From DSSB01 sp046346845 (lineage in GTDB: Bacteria > UBA10199 > DSSB01): a DNA stretch of 64,000 nt. Positions 17,335 through 29,061 of the stretch are shown here, one piece after another. The stretch spans positions 372,001-436,000 of the forward strand of contig JAXMHH010000002.1 of NCBI GenBank assembly GCA_046346845.1, given 5' to 3'. Position 1 is the first letter of the stretch, and every line of letters starts with the position of its first letter. The translations under genes and the position numbers were made by a program. The notes beneath the pieces were generated by a model, which did no database searches, was not told where the DNA came from, and worked only from the letters and a program-made list of their open reading frames with translations.

Positions 17335-17979
17335 GTGCCCAAGAAGATCGCCACCCCCATCCTCCAGGCCCTGCGGCGGCTCTATCCCGAGGCCCGCTGC
17401 GGCCTGGACTACGGCAGCCCCTTTGAGCTCCTGATCGCCACCATCCTCTCCGCCCAATGCACCGACAAACGCGTGAACCTGGTCACCCCCGCCCTGTTTA
17501 AACAGGCCGATACCCCCGAAAAGCTGCTCCAATTGGGAGAAAAGGGCCTCGTTGCCCGCATCAAGACCTGCGGCCTCTACCAGGCCAAGGCCAAGAACAT
17601 CCTCGCCACCTGCCAAAAATTGGTCCGGGAATTTCACGGAGAGGTGCCGCGCGAACTCGAGACCCTGACCACCCTACCCGGGGTGGGGAGAAAGACGGCG
17701 AATGTGGTGATGTCCAACGCCTTCGGCGTCCCCGCCATCGCCGTCGACACCCACGTCTTCCGGGTCGCCCGGCGCCTGGGCCTGGCGAAGGGGAAGAATC
17801 CCCATCAAGTGGAATTGGAGTTGCAAAAAGTATTGCCGAAGCAAGACTGGAGCGAGGCCCACCACCTGCTCATCGCCCATGGACGGGGGCTCTGCTCGGC
17901 GCGCAGCCCGCAATGCGAGGCCTGTCCCCTAAGGTCCCTTTGCCTGCATTATCGCTCCCTCCGCAAGGCGCAGGCCTAG
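17335..17979 (+). CDS. nth: Endonuclease III (DNA glycosylase/AP lyase)
   Basis: The 214-residue product matches Nth, which removes oxidised pyrimidines and cuts abasic sites in base-excision repair. It shows the ILSAQCTDKRVN region, the helix-hairpin-helix LPGVGRKTANVV with the catalytic Lys, and the catalytic Asp in AVDTHVFRV. The 4Fe-4S ligands sit at the C-terminus with the usual C-x6-C-x2-C-x5-C spacing. GTG at 17335 is chosen because residues before it would overlap the tRNA terminator; a TTG at 17302 is the alternative. Its stop overlaps by 3 nt the end of the convergent lipoprotein gene. Confidence 0.93.
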   Translation: MPKKIATPILQALRRLYPEARCGLDYGSPFELLIATILSAQCTDKRVNLVTPALFKQADTPEKLLQLGEKGLVARIKTCGLYQAKAKNILATCQKLVREFHGEVPRELETLTTLPGVGRKTANVVMSNAFGVPAIAVDTHVFRVARRLGLAKGKNPHQVELELQKVLPKQDWSEAHHLLIAHGRGLCSARSPQCEACPLRSLCLHYRSLRKAQA

Positions 17980-20648
17980 AAGCCAAAGGCCAGCTTCGCC
18001 ACCCCCGCCGGTCCCAGGGCCAAATAGATATCTTTGAAGCGATTCGCCAGGGCCACGCCGCGGATCTCGCCCTCGACCTCCAGCTCGGCAATCTTGGCGG
18101 GATCGGCCGGATTGCTCAGGTTGTAGACCCCCAAAGTGCGCGCTTGAATCGGGACGAAGAGGTAGAGGTCGTCCTCGGTCAAGGCGGGGCGCGGGGCGCG
18201 CACCCCCTCGACGGTATTGCCGGCCGGGAGGTTGGCGATGCTCCCGTACTCCTGCATCTGGAAATTGGGACCCACGCCGAAGGTCTTGATCAGGGTCTTG
18301 CGCGTCGCCCGATTCACGAAAGCCGCGATCACCAGGTCGCCCTGCCCGCCCAGCAGGACGCGATCGGCCAGCCAGTCTTCCGAACCCAGGCTCATCCGCG
18401 CCACCGGGGTCTTCTTTTCGAGGTCCACGGCGATCACGCCGCTGGTCCCCGCCGCGACAAAGGCACCCTTGCCGTCCGCGGTCAAGGCGACGTCGCGCGC
18501 ATCCGGCAGCGGGATCAAGGCCAAGGCCTTGCTCAGGTCCCCGCTCAAGAAGGCCTTGGGGGCACTCGCCGCGGGCTTATCCAAGAGGGCGATACCCGAA
18601 CCGCCGATGTTGCCGGTGACCCGCGCCACGGCCACCGCGAGGCGGAGGCCGGTCTCCAGGTTGCGTCCCGTGATCCCGGAACCGCGCAGCAGGCCTTGGG
18701 GACTGACGTCGCCGATCAAGTTTTTGGAAAGGTCTACCGTGGGGGCGTCCTTGGGGGCGTTCGTCGTCAGGCCCAACAAGCCCTCCGGCGCACCGCCCTT
18801 GATGGCATTGGGATCTTCCGCCAAATAGAGCAAGGGGCTGAGCTCGCCTCCGGTCCGAAAATCGGCATGCGCCGGATAGGTCCCTTCCGGGGCATTGACC
18901 GCATCGCTGACCCGGAACTCCGCGCCATTCAGGATCCCGAGGGCACCGCCGGCGAGGCTGCCTTCATCCCCCACCCAGACGCGGGAGCCGTCCGCATTCG
19001 CCTTGACCCAGGCCGCGCTCAGGATGCCTGGCAGGTTTTTCAAAAGGCTTACGGTATAGGCGCTCGGCGGCTCTCCGACCGGCTTGAAGCTCAAGGCCTT
19101 GAGCTGATTGCCATCGGCAATCAAGGCCACCGAATTGTCCGCGATCCGGCCCGTGGTGATTTCGCCGATGGTGATAAAACCCTTGGCCGCGTCCCCGTTG
19201 AGGGGCAGCTCCTTGGCCTGGCGGAGATCGACCATCTTCAAGGCGAGACCCCCATCGCTGGGCACGCTCAACAAGGCCTTGTCTGCCCCCGGAATGACCA
19301 CGGCGCGATCCACCGGCACCCCTTCGCCGAGGCTGACCCGCCGCTCATTCACCAGCCTCCCCCCCGCGTCGATCTCGAAGAGCCGCAAGCCGTAGTCCTT
19401 GCGGCCCTGGGCGGTGCGGTCCTTCCCAATCGCGGCCAGCAGGAAATTCTTCCCTCCGCTGCCGTAGGTGGCGAGCGAGGTCACGGAGCCGCCGGAGGGA
19501 ATGGAGGCCACCAAGTTGCCGGTGGAAAAGTCGATCAGGTGGATGGAGTCTTCCTCCGCGATATAGATATTCCGCTGGGCGAAGGCCAAAAACAGGGGGT
19601 TTTTCAAAAAACCGCCCAGGCTGGTCTTGAGCTTGGGATGCAGGGGATCGCTCAGGTTCCAGAGATCCACGCTGCGTTCCAGGAGGGCGAAGACGAACGG
19701 CGCCCCGTCCAACTCAAAGGGAACCACGCGTCGGATATTTTTTCCCAATTGCGGAAACTCGGTCCGCTTGCTCCCGGTCACCGGATCGGACTGGATCAGG
19801 GCCCAATTCCCCTCCGGCGCCTGGACGAAGACCGCTCCCTTGCCGCTGGCGTCGACCGTCGCGAAAAATTGGGCGACCGCACGATTCAGGGAAATCTTGG
19901 TCAGGGGGCTCAAGTCGGCGGCGAATACCTCGAGGTCCTCGCCCCGCGCCGCCACCCACTTGTCGCCCATCCGCTTGATCCCCACCCAGGCCCCGCCGAT
20001 CTTCCCCACCGTCTCGATCTTGGCGGGAAAGGCGCTGATCTTGAGATCCCCGCTGCTCTCGATCCGCCCGTCGCTGGCCTGGAGGCGCAAGACCCATTCG
20101 GTGGGTGCCGCCACGTCGCCGAGGACGATGCGGGGGTGCAGGTCGCTGGCCTTCTGTATCTTGAGGGTCTCTTGCGGGCCGGACAGGACGGTCCAGAGGA
20201 ATTTCAGCGGCGCTTTGCCGGCATAGTTCACTTGCACCTTATCGAGTTGCAGGGTCGTGCCCTCCGCAGTCTTGATCGGATCCCCCATGCTGATCTGGAT
20301 GACCGGTTGGCTCTCGGCGGGCAGGCTTTCGGCGGTGGGGACTCGCTCTCCCAGGCCGGCGTTGGGGACCGGAGTGCCCAGCGGAAAGGGGGCCGGGGTC
20401 CCCGCGAGGCCAGGGACCGGCGTCGCCGGGGGCTTCAGGCCCGGGAAGGGGCTGCCGAGCGGTTTGGGGCTGGCCGGGACCGGACTGGGCGTCACGGACT
20501 CGGGCAGCGGCGAGGGCATGGCGATCGGGGGCTTGGGGGGAGAGGGCTTTTTCTTCCGGCGGCAGCCGCCGCAGGCCGTCAGCCCCAGGGCCAGACAAAG
20601 TAGGATGGTAATCCAGGGGATCCCCCGCCAAAGGGCGCGACGCTCCAC
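17976..20648 (-). CDS. Large lipoprotein with beta-propeller-like repeats
   Basis: The 890-residue product starts from a GTG with AAGGAG 8 nt upstream. Residues 10-26 (ITILLCLALGLTAC) are a lipoprotein signal; GGCRRKKK and a long Pro/Ser linker follow. Residues about 110-200 look like a PKD/cadherin-type beta domain (SMGDPIKTAEGTTLQLD...). From about 200 onward the sequence has repeated short beta stretches such as VALTADGKGAFVAAGTSGVIAVDL and LGVYNLSNPADPAKIAELEV, typical of LVIVD or YVTN-type beta-propellers. It is probably an outer-membrane or surface-anchored binding protein; the ligand is unknown. It is convergent with nth. Confidence 0.7.
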   Translation of the reverse strand: MERRALWRGIPWITILLCLALGLTACGGCRRKKKPSPPKPPIAMPSPLPESVTPSPVPASPKPLGSPFPGLKPPATPVPGLAGTPAPFPLGTPVPNAGLGERVPTAESLPAESQPVIQISMGDPIKTAEGTTLQLDKVQVNYAGKAPLKFLWTVLSGPQETLKIQKASDLHPRIVLGDVAAPTEWVLRLQASDGRIESSGDLKISAFPAKIETVGKIGGAWVGIKRMGDKWVAARGEDLEVFAADLSPLTKISLNRAVAQFFATVDASGKGAVFVQAPEGNWALIQSDPVTGSKRTEFPQLGKNIRRVVPFELDGAPFVFALLERSVDLWNLSDPLHPKLKTSLGGFLKNPLFLAFAQRNIYIAEEDSIHLIDFSTGNLVASIPSGGSVTSLATYGSGGKNFLLAAIGKDRTAQGRKDYGLRLFEIDAGGRLVNERRVSLGEGVPVDRAVVIPGADKALLSVPSDGGLALKMVDLRQAKELPLNGDAAKGFITIGEITTGRIADNSVALIADGNQLKALSFKPVGEPPSAYTVSLLKNLPGILSAAWVKANADGSRVWVGDEGSLAGGALGILNGAEFRVSDAVNAPEGTYPAHADFRTGGELSPLLYLAEDPNAIKGGAPEGLLGLTTNAPKDAPTVDLSKNLIGDVSPQGLLRGSGITGRNLETGLRLAVAVARVTGNIGGSGIALLDKPAASAPKAFLSGDLSKALALIPLPDARDVALTADGKGAFVAAGTSGVIAVDLEKKTPVARMSLGSEDWLADRVLLGGQGDLVIAAFVNRATRKTLIKTFGVGPNFQMQEYGSIANLPAGNTVEGVRAPRPALTEDDLYLFVPIQARTLGVYNLSNPADPAKIAELEVEGEIRGVALANRFKDIYLALGPAGVAKLAFGF

Positions 20649-20750
20649 GCAGCCTCTCCTTTTTGAGATGAGGCCTATTCTTAAACCAGGCGGATTTTTC
20701 GGGGTAGCAAAATTTGCGACGGCGGCTATGGCGGCGGCCGAGGCGTTCCG

Positions 20751-21149
20751 CTAGGCGGCTTCGGAGGCGGCCTGGACCCGCACCTGCTCTTTAAGGCGTT
20801 GGCGCTGCAGGCGCTCGTACTGGTCGGGCTCGAGGGTCCCCTGGGCCAGCTGTTTTTCGTACTTGTCCAATTCCTGCTTCGACTTGGCCAGGTCGATGTC
20901 TTCGGCCCGCTCGACGTGGTCGGCCATCACGACGGCCTTCTCTTCGAAGACCTCGAGAAAACCGCCCTCCACCACGAAGGCATGGCGCTTGCCGCCCTTG
21001 CGGTAAAAGAGCCGGCCCGTCTCCAGGGGGGTCACGTAGTGGGCATGGCCCGGCAGGACCCCGAATTCGCCGCGGGGGCCGACGGCGTAGAGCTCCTCGG
21101 CCTCGTCGGAGGCGATGTGCTGGTAGGGGGTGACGATCTCGATCTTCAT
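20751..21149 (-). CDS. atpC: ATP synthase F1 subunit epsilon
   Basis: The 132-residue product has the N-terminal beta-sandwich (MKIEIVTPYQHI, GPRGEFGVLPGHAHYVTPLE) and the C-terminal helical hairpin of the F1 epsilon subunit. Epsilon links the gamma shaft to the c-ring and can inhibit ATP hydrolysis. It is the last gene of the minus-strand atp operon, 5 nt after atpD. Confidence 0.95.
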   Translation of the reverse strand: MKIEIVTPYQHIASDEAEELYAVGPRGEFGVLPGHAHYVTPLETGRLFYRKGGKRHAFVVEGGFLEVFEEKAVVMADHVERAEDIDLAKSKQELDKYEKQLAQGTLEPDQYERLQRQRLKEQVRVQAASEAA

Positions 21150-21154
21150 AGCGA

Positions 21155-22573
<1,419 letters not shown>

Positions 22574-22589
22574 GGGATTGCTCCTTCTA

Positions 22590-23456
22590 CTATTTCAAGG
22601 CCTCGGCGCCGTTGACGATATCCATCAATTCGGTGGTGATGGCCGCCTGTCGGGCGCGGTTGTATTGCAGGGTCAGCGAATGGATCATGTCCTTCGCGTT
22701 GTTGGTGGCGTTCTCCATCGCGCTCATGCGCGCCCCGAGCTCGCTGGCCCGGGACTCGAGGACCGCCAGGTAAAACAGGGTCGCCACGTAGCGCGGCAGC
22801 ATGGCGTCGAGGATGGCCTGGGGGCTGCCCTCCCAGAACACCGGCGCGCCGGCCGCGCCCTCCCCCTCGGGCTTCAGGTCGAGGGGCAAGATCCGCTGGA
22901 TCACGGGCTCTTGGGAAATGGCGCTGTTGAAGCGATTGTAGGCGAGATAGAGGACCTCCAGCTCGCCCGCTTGGAAGGCCTGCAGGTAGCCCGCGGCCAG
23001 TTTCGCCGCATCGGTAAAGTCGAACTCTTCCTCGAAGGAATTGAGGGCCTCTTTCAGCGCGATGTTCTTGGCGCGGTAGTAATCCCGGCCCTTGCGCCCC
23101 ATCGTGGTCAGGTCGAGCCGCTCGTAGACCTTGCCCTCGTGGCGGGTGAAATGTTCCACGCGGCGCAACAGGTTGCCGTTGAAGCCGCCGCAGAGCCCGC
23201 GGTCACTCGTCAAGACGAGGATCTCCGCCTGTTTTGGCACCTCGGGCATCGCAAACAACGGGTGGTCCCAGGCGTCGGCCTGCGTCACCAGACGACGGAC
23301 CGAGTCGCGCAACAGGTCGCGGTGCGGCCGGGCCTGCATCAAGGCGGACTGGGCGCGGCGCAGCTTGGCCGCCGCGACCATCTTCATGGCCTTGGTGATC
23401 TTCTGCGTGTTCTTGACGGAGGTGATCCGTTTTCGAATGGTCTTTAGCGTCGCCAT
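22590..23456 (-). CDS. atpG: ATP synthase F1 subunit gamma
   Basis: The 288-residue product begins ATLKTIRKRITSVKNTQKITKAMKMVAAAKLRRAQ, and its last third carries the conserved RMSAMENATNNAKDMI segment. These two helices form the rotating shaft that couples the proton ring to the F1 head. It lies between atpA (9-nt gap) and atpD. Confidence 0.97.
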   Translation of the reverse strand: MATLKTIRKRITSVKNTQKITKAMKMVAAAKLRRAQSALMQARPHRDLLRDSVRRLVTQADAWDHPLFAMPEVPKQAEILVLTSDRGLCGGFNGNLLRRVEHFTRHEGKVYERLDLTTMGRKGRDYYRAKNIALKEALNSFEEEFDFTDAAKLAAGYLQAFQAGELEVLYLAYNRFNSAISQEPVIQRILPLDLKPEGEGAAGAPVFWEGSPQAILDAMLPRYVATLFYLAVLESRASELGARMSAMENATNNAKDMIHSLTLQYNRARQAAITTELMDIVNGAEALK

Positions 23457-23465
23457 GGCGTTCCG

Positions 23466-24974
<1,509 letters not shown>

Positions 24975-25014
24975 ATTCGCTTTCCTTTTGTTATGCCTTT
25001 TAAGCCTTATGCCT

Positions 25015-25563
25015 TTAAGCCACCGCCTCGGCGGTCAACGTTTCCTTCAATCGATCCAATTCCCCCTTCAAAGAGGCGTCGAAGACCCGGTCTTGCACCC
25101 GAACCACCAAGCCGCCCAGGAGGCCGGGGTCCACCTTGGTCTCGAGCAGGACCTGCTGCTTCAGGGAGTTTTCGAGGATGCCCTTCAGCTTGGCCTCGCT
25201 GGCGCCGAGGGGGGTAGCGCTGGTGACCTGCACCCGCACCCTCCCCTTCTGCTCGTCGGCCAGGTCGCGAAAGATCAGGCCGATCAGGGGGAGCTCGGGG
25301 ATGCGTTCATGGTCAATCAAAACTTGAATCAAATTTCCCACAATGGGACTGATGCCCAGTTTCGGGGCCAGGGCCGTGAACAAGGCCTTCTTTTTGGAAT
25401 GCGCCACCACCGGGGAGGCCATGGCCGATTGCAGGACCGGATTTTGCGCGAAGGCCTGGGAGATGGTCTGCAACTGCTGCTCGAACTCGTCGAGCTTGCC
25501 TTGTTCGAGCGCGACCTGAAGCAAGGCGGTGGCGTAGCGTTTGGCGATGGATCCCTGCCTCAT
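25015..25563 (-). CDS. atpH: ATP synthase F1 subunit delta
   Basis: The 182-residue product starts IAKRYATALLQVALEQGKLDEFEQQL, the typical N-terminal helical domain of delta, and ends with the GGLVVRVQDRVFDASLKGELDRL block. Delta ties the b-subunit stalk to the top of F1. Its start overlaps the atpF stop by 4 nt. Confidence 0.95.
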   Translation of the reverse strand: MRQGSIAKRYATALLQVALEQGKLDEFEQQLQTISQAFAQNPVLQSAMASPVVAHSKKKALFTALAPKLGISPIVGNLIQVLIDHERIPELPLIGLIFRDLADEQKGRVRVQVTSATPLGASEAKLKGILENSLKQQVLLETKVDPGLLGGLVVRVQDRVFDASLKGELDRLKETLTAEAVA

Positions 25564-26126
25564 GCCAATTTCTCCATCTTTTGCAGGTATTGGTCGACGA
25601 TGCGGCCTTGGTCGTCGGCCGTGACGTTTTTGCGGAGCAGCTCCTCGGCCAAATCGGTGGCCAGGTGCACGGCCTCTTTCTTGAGCTCTTCTTTGGCCTT
25701 GCGCAATTCTTGCTGGAGGATCCGCTCGCTGGTGGTCTTGAGGTTGGCGACCTGATGCTGGGCCTGTTCCACCAGGCGCCGCTTTTCGAGCTCGCCGTCC
25801 TTTTTGAGGGTGGCGATCAGCTCCTGCATCTCTTTCTCAATGGACTTCAGGCGCGCTTCGTATTCGGCGTACTTTTGCTCCGCGTTGCCCCGACGCTGGG
25901 TGGCCTCTTCGATGTTCTTTCGAATCAGGGTCGACCGGGAGGCGAAGAATTCTTTGACGGGTTTACGGAGGAAAAACGCAAGTCCGCCGACCAAAATGAG
26001 AAAATTAATTCCCCAATAGACAAGGGACATGCCGGGGCCTTCTTCGTGGCCCCCTTCCGCGGCCCAGAGCGGCAGGGCCAAGAGCGAAATCCCCATAGCG
26101 ATGGCCAGGGTCAGGCGGCGATTCAT
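25560..26126 (-). CDS. atpF: ATP synthase F0 subunit b
   Basis: The 188-residue product has a signal-like first hydrophobic stretch (LTLAIAMGISLLALPLWA), then a second span (SLVYWGINFLILVGGLAFFL) that matches the b-subunit membrane anchor, and a long charged coiled-coil helix that forms the peripheral stalk. The extra N-terminal stretch is unusual for E. coli b but common in deltaproteobacterial b subunits. It shares one base with the b' gene before it. Confidence 0.9.
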   Translation of the reverse strand: MNRRLTLAIAMGISLLALPLWAAEGGHEEGPGMSLVYWGINFLILVGGLAFFLRKPVKEFFASRSTLIRKNIEEATQRRGNAEQKYAEYEARLKSIEKEMQELIATLKKDGELEKRRLVEQAQHQVANLKTTSERILQQELRKAKEELKKEAVHLATDLAEELLRKNVTADDQGRIVDQYLQKMEKLA

Positions 26127-26563
26127 CAGGAGGCCACCTTTCTGCCCAATAATTTCTCCGCCATCTCGCGGGAGAGCTCTCGGGAGAGGCTGCGTAGCTT
26201 GAGCTGGGCCTCTTTTGACTGTTGGGCGATTTCGGAACGGGTCTTCTCTAAGGTGGCTTCCAATTCTTGATGGGCCTGGGCGGAGAGGGCATTGGCCTCC
26301 GCCTCCCCTTCCTTCTTGGATTTTTCCTTCAGGGCGAGCCCTTGGTTGCGGGCCTCTTGCATCTTGCCTTGGTGGGTTTCGATGAGTTTTTGGGTCTTTT
26401 CGCCCAGGACCTCGGCCTCGTGCTCGGCGCCGACGGTCAAGGACTTGCGGCGTTCCATCAGCCGCAATACCGGCCGAAAGACCAAAAAATTCAAGACGAT
26501 AAAGGTAAACAGGAAGACGCCGATCTGAACGAACAATGTCTCATTGGGCAGTAGTTCAACCAT
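26126..26563 (-). CDS. atpF': ATP synthase F0 subunit b'
   Basis: The 145-residue product has one N-terminal span (FVQIGVFLFTFIVLNFLVF) followed by RPVLRLMERRKS and a long coiled coil. It is the b' partner, and the operon therefore encodes a b/b' heterodimer stalk. It is the first atp gene after a 209-nt gap. No a (atpB) or c (atpE) gene lies beside it, so the membrane rotor and stator genes must be elsewhere in the genome. Confidence 0.92.
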   Translation of the reverse strand: MVELLPNETLFVQIGVFLFTFIVLNFLVFRPVLRLMERRKSLTVGAEHEAEVLGEKTQKLIETHQGKMQEARNQGLALKEKSKKEGEAEANALSAQAHQELEATLEKTRSEIAQQSKEAQLKLRSLSRELSREMAEKLLGRKVAS

Positions 26564-26646
26564 GGCAACGATCCCGAAATCTCGTCTGCGATGAATGGGT
26601 AAAAAATTAAGGAAATCCCGCAGCGGCGATTGAAAAACGCATGCGC

Positions 26647-26675
26647 AGGTACCACGCGAACCAAAAACTTGTCAA
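26647..26675 (-). promoter_or_regulatory. Candidate promoter of the atp operon
   Basis: On the minus strand a perfect -35 TTGACA (26675-26670) is followed after 17 nt by GTACCT (26652-26647), a weak -10. It lies about 85 nt before the b' start in the only sizeable gap between the bactofilin gene and the atp genes. Confidence 0.4.
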
Positions 26676-26772
26676 GGCAAGTGATGACGGACGCGGAAAT
26701 CCGCAAAATCAGGAAAGGATTCAGTTATTTTCGCGCCTCGGAGCGCTCGAAATCCGCGGCCCCGGCCCGGTT

Positions 26773-27174
26773 TCAGACCGAGGGCGTGGGGGCTAATTCG
26801 AAGACGCGGCCGGCGGGTTCCCGCCCCATGCTGCAATTGCCTTCGAAGACCGCCCCTTCGCTGACCACAAGGCCCGGGGAAACGATGTCCCCCTTGACGA
26901 TGGCGGGGGGATGCATCTCGATGCGGCGTTTGGCGATGATATTTCCGGTCACCTGGCCCTGGATGATGACCGTGTCGATTTCGATCTTGGCGTCGACCTG
27001 GGCGCCCTCGCCGATCAGCAGGGTGCCCTCCGAAAAAATCTCGCCCCGAAAGCGCCCGTTGATCTGCACCTTGCCTTCGAAGGTCAGCTTGCCTTCGAAC
27101 TCGGCGCCCTTATCGAGCAAGGTCATGGCCTCCTCGGAGACCAGTTTCAGGGCGCGGTCTTTTTCTCCAAACAT
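26773..27174 (-). CDS. Bactofilin
   Basis: The 133-residue product is a bactofilin (DUF583), a polymer-forming beta-helix cytoskeletal protein. It shows the repeated short beta strands LTFEGKVQINGRFRGEIFS, LLIGEGAQVDAKIEIDTVII and GQVTGNIIAKRRIEMHPPA. The start at 27174 (MFGEKDR) follows AAAAGGAG with a good spacer; the longer form starting 12 codons earlier has that ribosome binding site inside it. Placed directly after parAB, it may help position the origin or the ParABS machinery, as known for bactofilins of Myxococcus and Caulobacter; here this is inference. Confidence 0.93.
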   Translation of the reverse strand: MFGEKDRALKLVSEEAMTLLDKGAEFEGKLTFEGKVQINGRFRGEIFSEGTLLIGEGAQVDAKIEIDTVIIQGQVTGNIIAKRRIEMHPPAIVKGDIVSPGLVVSEGAVFEGNCSMGREPAGRVFELAPTPSV

Positions 27175-27263
27175 GGGATTCTCCTTTTGCATTCCGCTGG
27201 GCCGCGCCATTCGTGCATCGGGGACGCCCGCGCATCCGCATGGACGAGCGGCGAGGCCTTGGG

Positions 27264-28136
27264 TTATCCGATGATCGCGTTGAAGATTCGATCCAAATCT
27301 TCCGAGCTATAGTAATCGATGAGCACCTTTCCCTTGGTCCCGCGGGCCTTGATCTTGACCTTGGTGCCGAGGATCTTGGTCATCTCTTGCTCGATGAAGT
27401 TCAATTGCGGATCGGTCAATTTGGTCTGCACCCGGCGTTCGACCTTGACCCCTGCCTTCACCTCTTGGGAAAGCCTCTCCACCTCTCGAACGGAAAGTCC
27501 CTCGCTCAGGATCCTTTTTTTGACCTTGATTTTGAGGTCGTCGTCTTCGATCGCAAGCAAGGCCCGCGCCTGGCCCATCGAGAGCCGACCTTCGATGATG
27601 TCCCCGCGGATCTCCTCGGGGAGCGTCAAGAGGCGCAAGGCATTGGTGATGCTGGAGCGCTCCTTCCCGACCCGCCGGGCGACCTCTTCCTGGGTGAAAC
27701 GGTAGCGGTCGGCCAACTCTTTGTAGGCGAGGGCCTCTTCGATGGGATTGAGGTCTTCCCGTTGGATGTTTTCGATCAGGGCCAGCTCCAGCACCTGTTC
27801 GGGCGCCGCGCTGGACACCACCACCGGCACCGTGGCCAGGCCCGCCAGCTTCGCCGCGCGCAAGCGGCGTTCGCCGGCGATCAACTCGTATTTGCCCCCT
27901 TCCATGCGCCGTACAATGAGGGGCTGGATCACGCCCTGCTCCTGGATGGACGCGGCCAATTCTTCCAGGGCCTGTTTGGAAAAGATCTTTCGGGGCTGGC
28001 CCCGGGAGGGCAAGATATCGTTGATGGGGCAAGGAAAGTAGCCCTCGGAGGGTGCGGGCACGGTCTGCGCCCCCGCCTGCGGAATGAGCGAGGCCAAGCC
28101 CTTGCCGAGGGCACGGTTTCCACCGGTGGTTTGCAT
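27264..28136 (-). CDS. parB: Chromosome partitioning protein ParB
   Basis: The 290-residue product is ParB, a CTP-dependent DNA clamp that loads at parS and spreads. It shows the N-terminal basic LGKGLASLIP, the QPRKIF box, the GERRLRAAK CTP-binding motif, and the helix-turn-helix (FTQEEVARRVGKERSSITN) for parS binding. The C-terminal dimer domain is complete. An ATG at 28136 preceded by GAGGTAG is preferred to a TTG one codon earlier. It follows parA by 36 nt. Two parS-like sites lie 1.2-1.5 kb upstream in rsmG. Confidence 0.97.
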   Translation of the reverse strand: MQTTGGNRALGKGLASLIPQAGAQTVPAPSEGYFPCPINDILPSRGQPRKIFSKQALEELAASIQEQGVIQPLIVRRMEGGKYELIAGERRLRAAKLAGLATVPVVVSSAAPEQVLELALIENIQREDLNPIEEALAYKELADRYRFTQEEVARRVGKERSSITNALRLLTLPEEIRGDIIEGRLSMGQARALLAIEDDDLKIKVKKRILSEGLSVREVERLSQEVKAGVKVERRVQTKLTDPQLNFIEQEMTKILGTKVKIKARGTKGKVLIDYYSSEDLDRIFNAIIG

Positions 28137-28172
28137 CAACTACCTCTATCTTTCTCTCCAGGGAGACTGGGT

Positions 28173-28988
28173 TTAATGCGTGGTCGCCCCTACCATCTCC
28201 TCAAAGGAATCTTGTACGGTATTTTGTAACTTTTTCCCGACTAAGAGCTCAGCAGTCAGCTCCAAATAGCTTTTGGCACCCTTAGAATGTACATCGTATA
28301 AAATGATCGATTTGCCGTGGCTGGGGCTCTCGCTCAACTTGACATTCCGGGGCACGACGCTGTCGTAGACCTTTTCGCCAAAAAAGTTCCGCACCTCCGA
28401 GGCCACCTGCCGGGCCAGGTTGTTCCGCGCGTCAAACATGGTGAGGATGATGCCTTCGATCTGCAGGCGGGAGTTGAGGTGCTCCTGCACCAACTGAATG
28501 GTCTTGACCAGCTCGCTCAGCCCCTCCATCGCGTAATACTCGCACTGCACCGGCACCACCACGCCGTCCGCGGCCGTCAGGGCGTTGATGGTGAGCAGAT
28601 TCAAAGAGGGCGGGCAGTCGATGATCACGTAATCGTATTCCCCCCGCAGGCCCTCGATGCCATTGGCCAGGCGGTTCTCCCGCGCGAAGGCCGAGACCAA
28701 TTCGAGCTCGGCACCGACCAATTGGGTGTTGGAGGGGGCCAAGTCCAAGTAAGAAAGCTGGGTGCCGACGATGACCTCTTTGAGGGGGAGGCGGTGGACC
28801 AAGACGTCGTAGATGCTGCGGGTGAGATCGTGTTTTCCCACGCCCAAGCCGCTGGTGGCGTTGCCTTGGGGGTCGAGATCGATCAGCAGGGTCCGCCGCT
28901 CGGCCGCTGCCAGGCAGGAGGCCATATTGACCGCGCTGGTGGTCTTTCCCACCCCGCCCTTTTGATTCGCAAAAGCCAGTACTCGCAT
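28173..28988 (-). CDS. parA: Chromosome partitioning ATPase ParA/Soj
   Basis: The 271-residue product has the deviant Walker A KGGVGKTTSAVN, DLDPQGNATSGLG, and the Walker B-like DCPPSLN. ParA binds DNA non-specifically in the ATP form and moves ParB-parS complexes to segregate origins. The ATG at 28988 (MRVLAFANQ) has GAGGAGGT 5 nt upstream, so a start six codons earlier is rejected. It lies between rsmG and parB, the standard origin order. Confidence 0.97.
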   Translation of the reverse strand: MRVLAFANQKGGVGKTTSAVNMASCLAAAERRTLLIDLDPQGNATSGLGVGKHDLTRSIYDVLVHRLPLKEVIVGTQLSYLDLAPSNTQLVGAELELVSAFARENRLANGIEGLRGEYDYVIIDCPPSLNLLTINALTAADGVVVPVQCEYYAMEGLSELVKTIQLVQEHLNSRLQIEGIILTMFDARNNLARQVASEVRNFFGEKVYDSVVPRNVKLSESPSHGKSIILYDVHSKGAKSYLELTAELLVGKKLQNTVQDSFEEMVGATTH

Positions 28989-29061
28989 GCGACCTCCTCG
29001 TTCCACGGCTCGGATGATGGCCCTGCTATAGCGCTATTTTTTCGCCTTTGGCAACCAAAAC

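Noticed and set aside
17913..20603. An 896-residue open frame on the plus strand
   Set aside because: It is antisense to the 890-residue lipoprotein, which has a signal peptide and a good ribosome binding site; it also overlaps the end of nth.
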